Assembly (NCBI GenBank): GCA_902520575.1
Contig: CABYOG010000035.1
Location: 1-9,647, forward strand
Source: an uncultured SAR116 cluster alpha proteobacterium
Lineage (GTDB): Bacteria > Pseudomonadota > Alphaproteobacteria > Puniceispirillales > Puniceispirillaceae
Length of the DNA stretch: 9,647 nucleotides
Reading direction: 5' to 3'
Every line of letters begins with the position of its first letter. The stretch's first letter is position 1. The notes under the pieces were generated by a model, which made no database searches, was not told the origin of the DNA, and was given only the letters and a program-made list of their open reading frames with translations. The position numbers were made by a program, and so were the translations under genes. Below, in pieces: positions 7,687-9,647 of the stretch.

Positions 7687-7716
7687 ATGATAGGGCTGTT
7701 TACATATCCGCATCAA
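7687..7716 (-). promoter_or_regulatory. Weak candidate promoter for ilvD inside the end of valS
   Basis: Read leftward, TTGATG (7716-7711) and TATCAT (7692-7687) are 18 bases apart, matching consensus at 4 and 5 of 6 positions. A start near 7680 would give a leader of about 23 bases before ilvD. The -35 and part of the spacer lie within the last codons of valS, so the match could be chance. I saw no leader peptide or attenuator hairpin in the 42-base gap. Confidence 0.3.
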
Positions 7717-9647
7717 GCCTGTTCAAGGCTGCCTGAAGTCCGGACAAGCGGCTTTCTTCTTCTGCCAGACGCCGTCTGTTTTCCTCCACTACCGCTTCCG
7801 GGGCTTTGGCCAGAAATCCTTCATTTGACAGCTTGCCAAGTAATTTGCCCGCTTCTGCCTCACAGCCTTTAATCTCTTTAGTCAGGCGGGCCCGTTCAGC
7901 CTCAAAGTCCAGAATACCGGCCAAAGGCAGGCCAATATCCATACCCGCCAGGCTGGTTCTAGCTGTGCCTTTGGCAAACCCACCATCACTGTCAAAGCTG
8001 ACCGCCTCTACCCGGGCCAGCCGTAGCACAGCTGTGCTCAACTGCTCTATCAGCTGTTTCTGTTCAGCCTGTGCAGATTTAATCTCCAGAACCGGCTTTG
8101 CATTCAACGGCACGTTCATTTCAGACCGCAACATTCTGATTTCGCTGATTAAATCAATCACAACCGATAAATCTGCCCGGCCCGCATCCATATCAACAAT
8201 CTGTGGCCAGCTGGCCCCGATTAACATCTGTTCTGCATTGAAAATCTTCTGATTCAGCTCTTCAGAAATAAACGGCATGAAGGGGTGCAAAATATGCAGA
8301 ACCTGATGCAGAACATAGCCCGCAACAAAGCGGGATTCTTCGGTCTCCCTCAAATCTGGCTTGATAAATTCAATATACCAATCACAATAGCTGTTCCAGA
8401 CAAACTGATAAATCGCGTCTGCGGCCTCATTAAACCGATAACCGTCAACTGCAGCTTGTGTGCGGGCGGACACTTGATTCAGTTCTGACAAAATCCACCT
8501 GTTTTCCGGCAGGGCTAACTCTTCTGGCAGATGCGGGTCTGTACAGCCGTTCATTTCCAAAAAACGTGCCGCATTCCACAATTTGGTTGCAAAATTACGA
8601 TAGGATTCAATCCGCGTTTCAGATAGTTTCAGATCACGACCTTGTGCGGCCATGGCTACGAGGGTGAAGCGCAACGCATCTGCACCATATTTTGCAGTCA
8701 GATCAAGCGGGTCCAGCACATTGCCCTTAGATTTTGACATTTTCTGACCATGTTCATCACGCACCAGAGCATGGATGTAAACATCTTTGAACGGGACTTC
8801 CCCGTCCATGAAGTGCATGCTCATCATCATCATCCGGGCGACCCAGAAAAAGATAATATCAAAGCCGGTCACCAGCACATCACCAGGGTAATAGCGGTTT
8901 AGTTCGGATGTGTTTTCTGGCCAGCCCAAGGTAGAAAACGGCCAAAGCGCGGAGGAAAACCAGGTATCCAAAACGTCATCATCCTGCACCAAATCAACAT
9001 CTTGGCCGTAATGTGCGGCGGCTGCGGCCTTAGCTTCGGCTTCTGTTTCTTCAACGAAGGGTGTGCCGTCAGGCCCGTACCAGGCCGGTATACGATGCCC
9101 CCACCACAGCTGGCGTGATACACACCAGGGCTGGATGTTTTCCATCCAGTCAAAGTAAGTTTTTTCCCAGCGTTGCGGCACAAATTTGGTACGCCCTTCA
9201 CGAACCGCCTCAATCGCTGGCTTTGCCAGCGCTTCGGCATTTACATACCACTGGTCCATCAGCCACGGCTCTACCGGCACGCCTGACCGGTCACCATGGG
9301 GAACCGCATGTTGGTTATCTTCAATCTCACCAAGTGCGCCAATGCTGTCTAGCTCCTCGATCAGCCTCTTGCGCGCTTCAAACCTGTCCAAGCCCTGATA
9401 CCCCTTAGGCACATTCTCATTCAGGGCGGCATGCTCATCAAAGATGTTCAGCAGCTCCAAATCATGGCGGCGGCCAACTTCAAAGTCATTGAAATCATGT
9501 GCAGGGGTGATTTTTACCGCTCCAGTGCCTTTTTCCATATCGGAATAGCTGTCAGCCACAATTGGAATTTGCCGACCCACAATCGGCAGCACAACCATCT
9601 GGCCAACCAATGCGGCATAGCGTTCATCATCGGGATGCACAGCGACC
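7700..9647 (-). CDS. valS: Valyl-tRNA synthetase, N-terminus cut by window edge
   Basis: ValS charges tRNA-Val with valine and edits mischarged threonine; it is a large class I synthetase in the cytoplasm. About 648 codons are visible and the frame runs off the right edge. The first visible residues, VAVHPDDERY, are interior ValS sequence in the CP1 editing domain, so the GTG at 9640 is not a start. The HIGH-bearing part lies outside. Visible blocks in order, numbered from V at 9640: AVKITPAHDFNDFEVGRRHD (41-60, editing domain), GDRSGVPVEPWLMDQWYV (116-133), CVSRQLWWGHRIPAWY (173-188), KMSKSKGNVLDP (300-311), the anticodon-binding domain from about 385 with YQFVWNSYCDWYIEF, and a C-terminal charged coiled coil (about 580-646) typical of bacterial ValS. 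The TAA at 7702-7700 is 42 bases before ilvD. Its promoter is outside the window. No frameshift seen. Confidence 0.96.
   Translation of the reverse strand, partial: VAVHPDDERYAALVGQMVVLPIVGRQIPIVADSYSDMEKGTGAVKITPAHDFNDFEVGRRHDLELLNIFDEHAALNENVPKGYQGLDRFEARKRLIEELDSIGALGEIEDNQHAVPHGDRSGVPVEPWLMDQWYVNAEALAKPAIEAVREGRTKFVPQRWEKTYFDWMENIQPWCVSRQLWWGHRIPAWYGPDGTPFVEETEAEAKAAAAAHYGQDVDLVQDDDVLDTWFSSALWPFSTLGWPENTSELNRYYPGDVLVTGFDIIFFWVARMMMMSMHFMDGEVPFKDVYIHALVRDEHGQKMSKSKGNVLDPLDLTAKYGADALRFTLVAMAAQGRDLKLSETRIESYRNFATKLWNAARFLEMNGCTDPHLPEELALPENRWILSELNQVSARTQAAVDGYRFNEAADAIYQFVWNSYCDWYIEFIKPDLRETEESRFVAGYVLHQVLHILHPFMPFISEELNQKIFNAEQMLIGASWPQIVDMDAGRADLSVVIDLISEIRMLRSEMNVPLNAKPVLEIKSAQAEQKQLIEQLSTAVLRLARVEAVSFDSDGGFAKGTARTSLAGMDIGLPLAGILDFEAERARLTKEIKGCEAEAGKLLGKLSNEGFLAKAPEAVVEENRRRLAEEESRLSGLQAALNRLDADM

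Noticed and set aside
7806..8252. A 148-codon open frame on the + strand opposite the 3' end of valS
   Set aside because: It is antisense to a clearly conserved ValS region, has a Ser/Ala/Ile-rich low-information translation and no family signature. It is most likely an antisense shadow.
9638..9640. GTG at 9640 as a start of valS
   Set aside because: The frame continues to the window edge and reads VAVHPDDERY, interior ValS sequence; the true start lies outside.
1..9647. Search by eye for CRISPR repeats, tRNA genes, insertion-sequence ends and defence-type genes
   Set aside because: None was seen. Genes fill nearly the whole window and all are assignable to familiar families, so I do not claim a novel system here.

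Overview
This window looks like ordinary chromosomal housekeeping DNA from an alphaproteobacterium. The gene string dgt–argS–SPOR protein–scpA, divergent from an erpA-type gene and an exonuclease III gene, is a neighbourhood I know from alphaproteobacteria. Base composition looks moderate (roughly half G+C by eye). That would fit a marine lineage such as the SAR116 group, but the genus is a guess. I see no mobile element, tRNA, rRNA, CRISPR array or phage gene.

Layout. Bases 1-4579 hold a leftward, tightly packed operon. It runs dgt (dNTP triphosphohydrolase), argS (arginyl-tRNA synthetase), a membrane-anchored SPOR-domain protein and scpA (condensin kleisin, cut at the left edge). The junctions are a 1-base gap, a TAATG overlap and an ATGA overlap, so translational coupling is likely. 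A 160-base divergent intergenic region (4580-4739) carries one plausible sigma70-type promoter in each direction. Rightward from it come an A-type iron-sulfur carrier (ErpA/IscA family) and, 10 bases on, exonuclease III (xth), ending in a good intrinsic terminator at 5884-5909. Converging on that terminator from the right are ilvD (dihydroxy-acid dehydratase) and, upstream of it, valS (valyl-tRNA synthetase, cut at the right edge).

How the genes fit together. The left operon mixes nucleotide-pool control, tRNA charging, cell-envelope/division and chromosome segregation, all growth-linked functions. ErpA supplies Fe-S clusters, and IlvD, a few genes away on the opposite strand, is an Fe-S enzyme. 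ValS and IlvD share valine as a theme: one charges it to tRNA and the other makes its direct keto-acid precursor.

I found no new system. The points most worth a second look are the absence of nagZ between the SPOR gene and scpA, a HAAH version of the class I HIGH signature in ArgS, the valS–ilvD pairing and the back-to-back promoters. All are modest.
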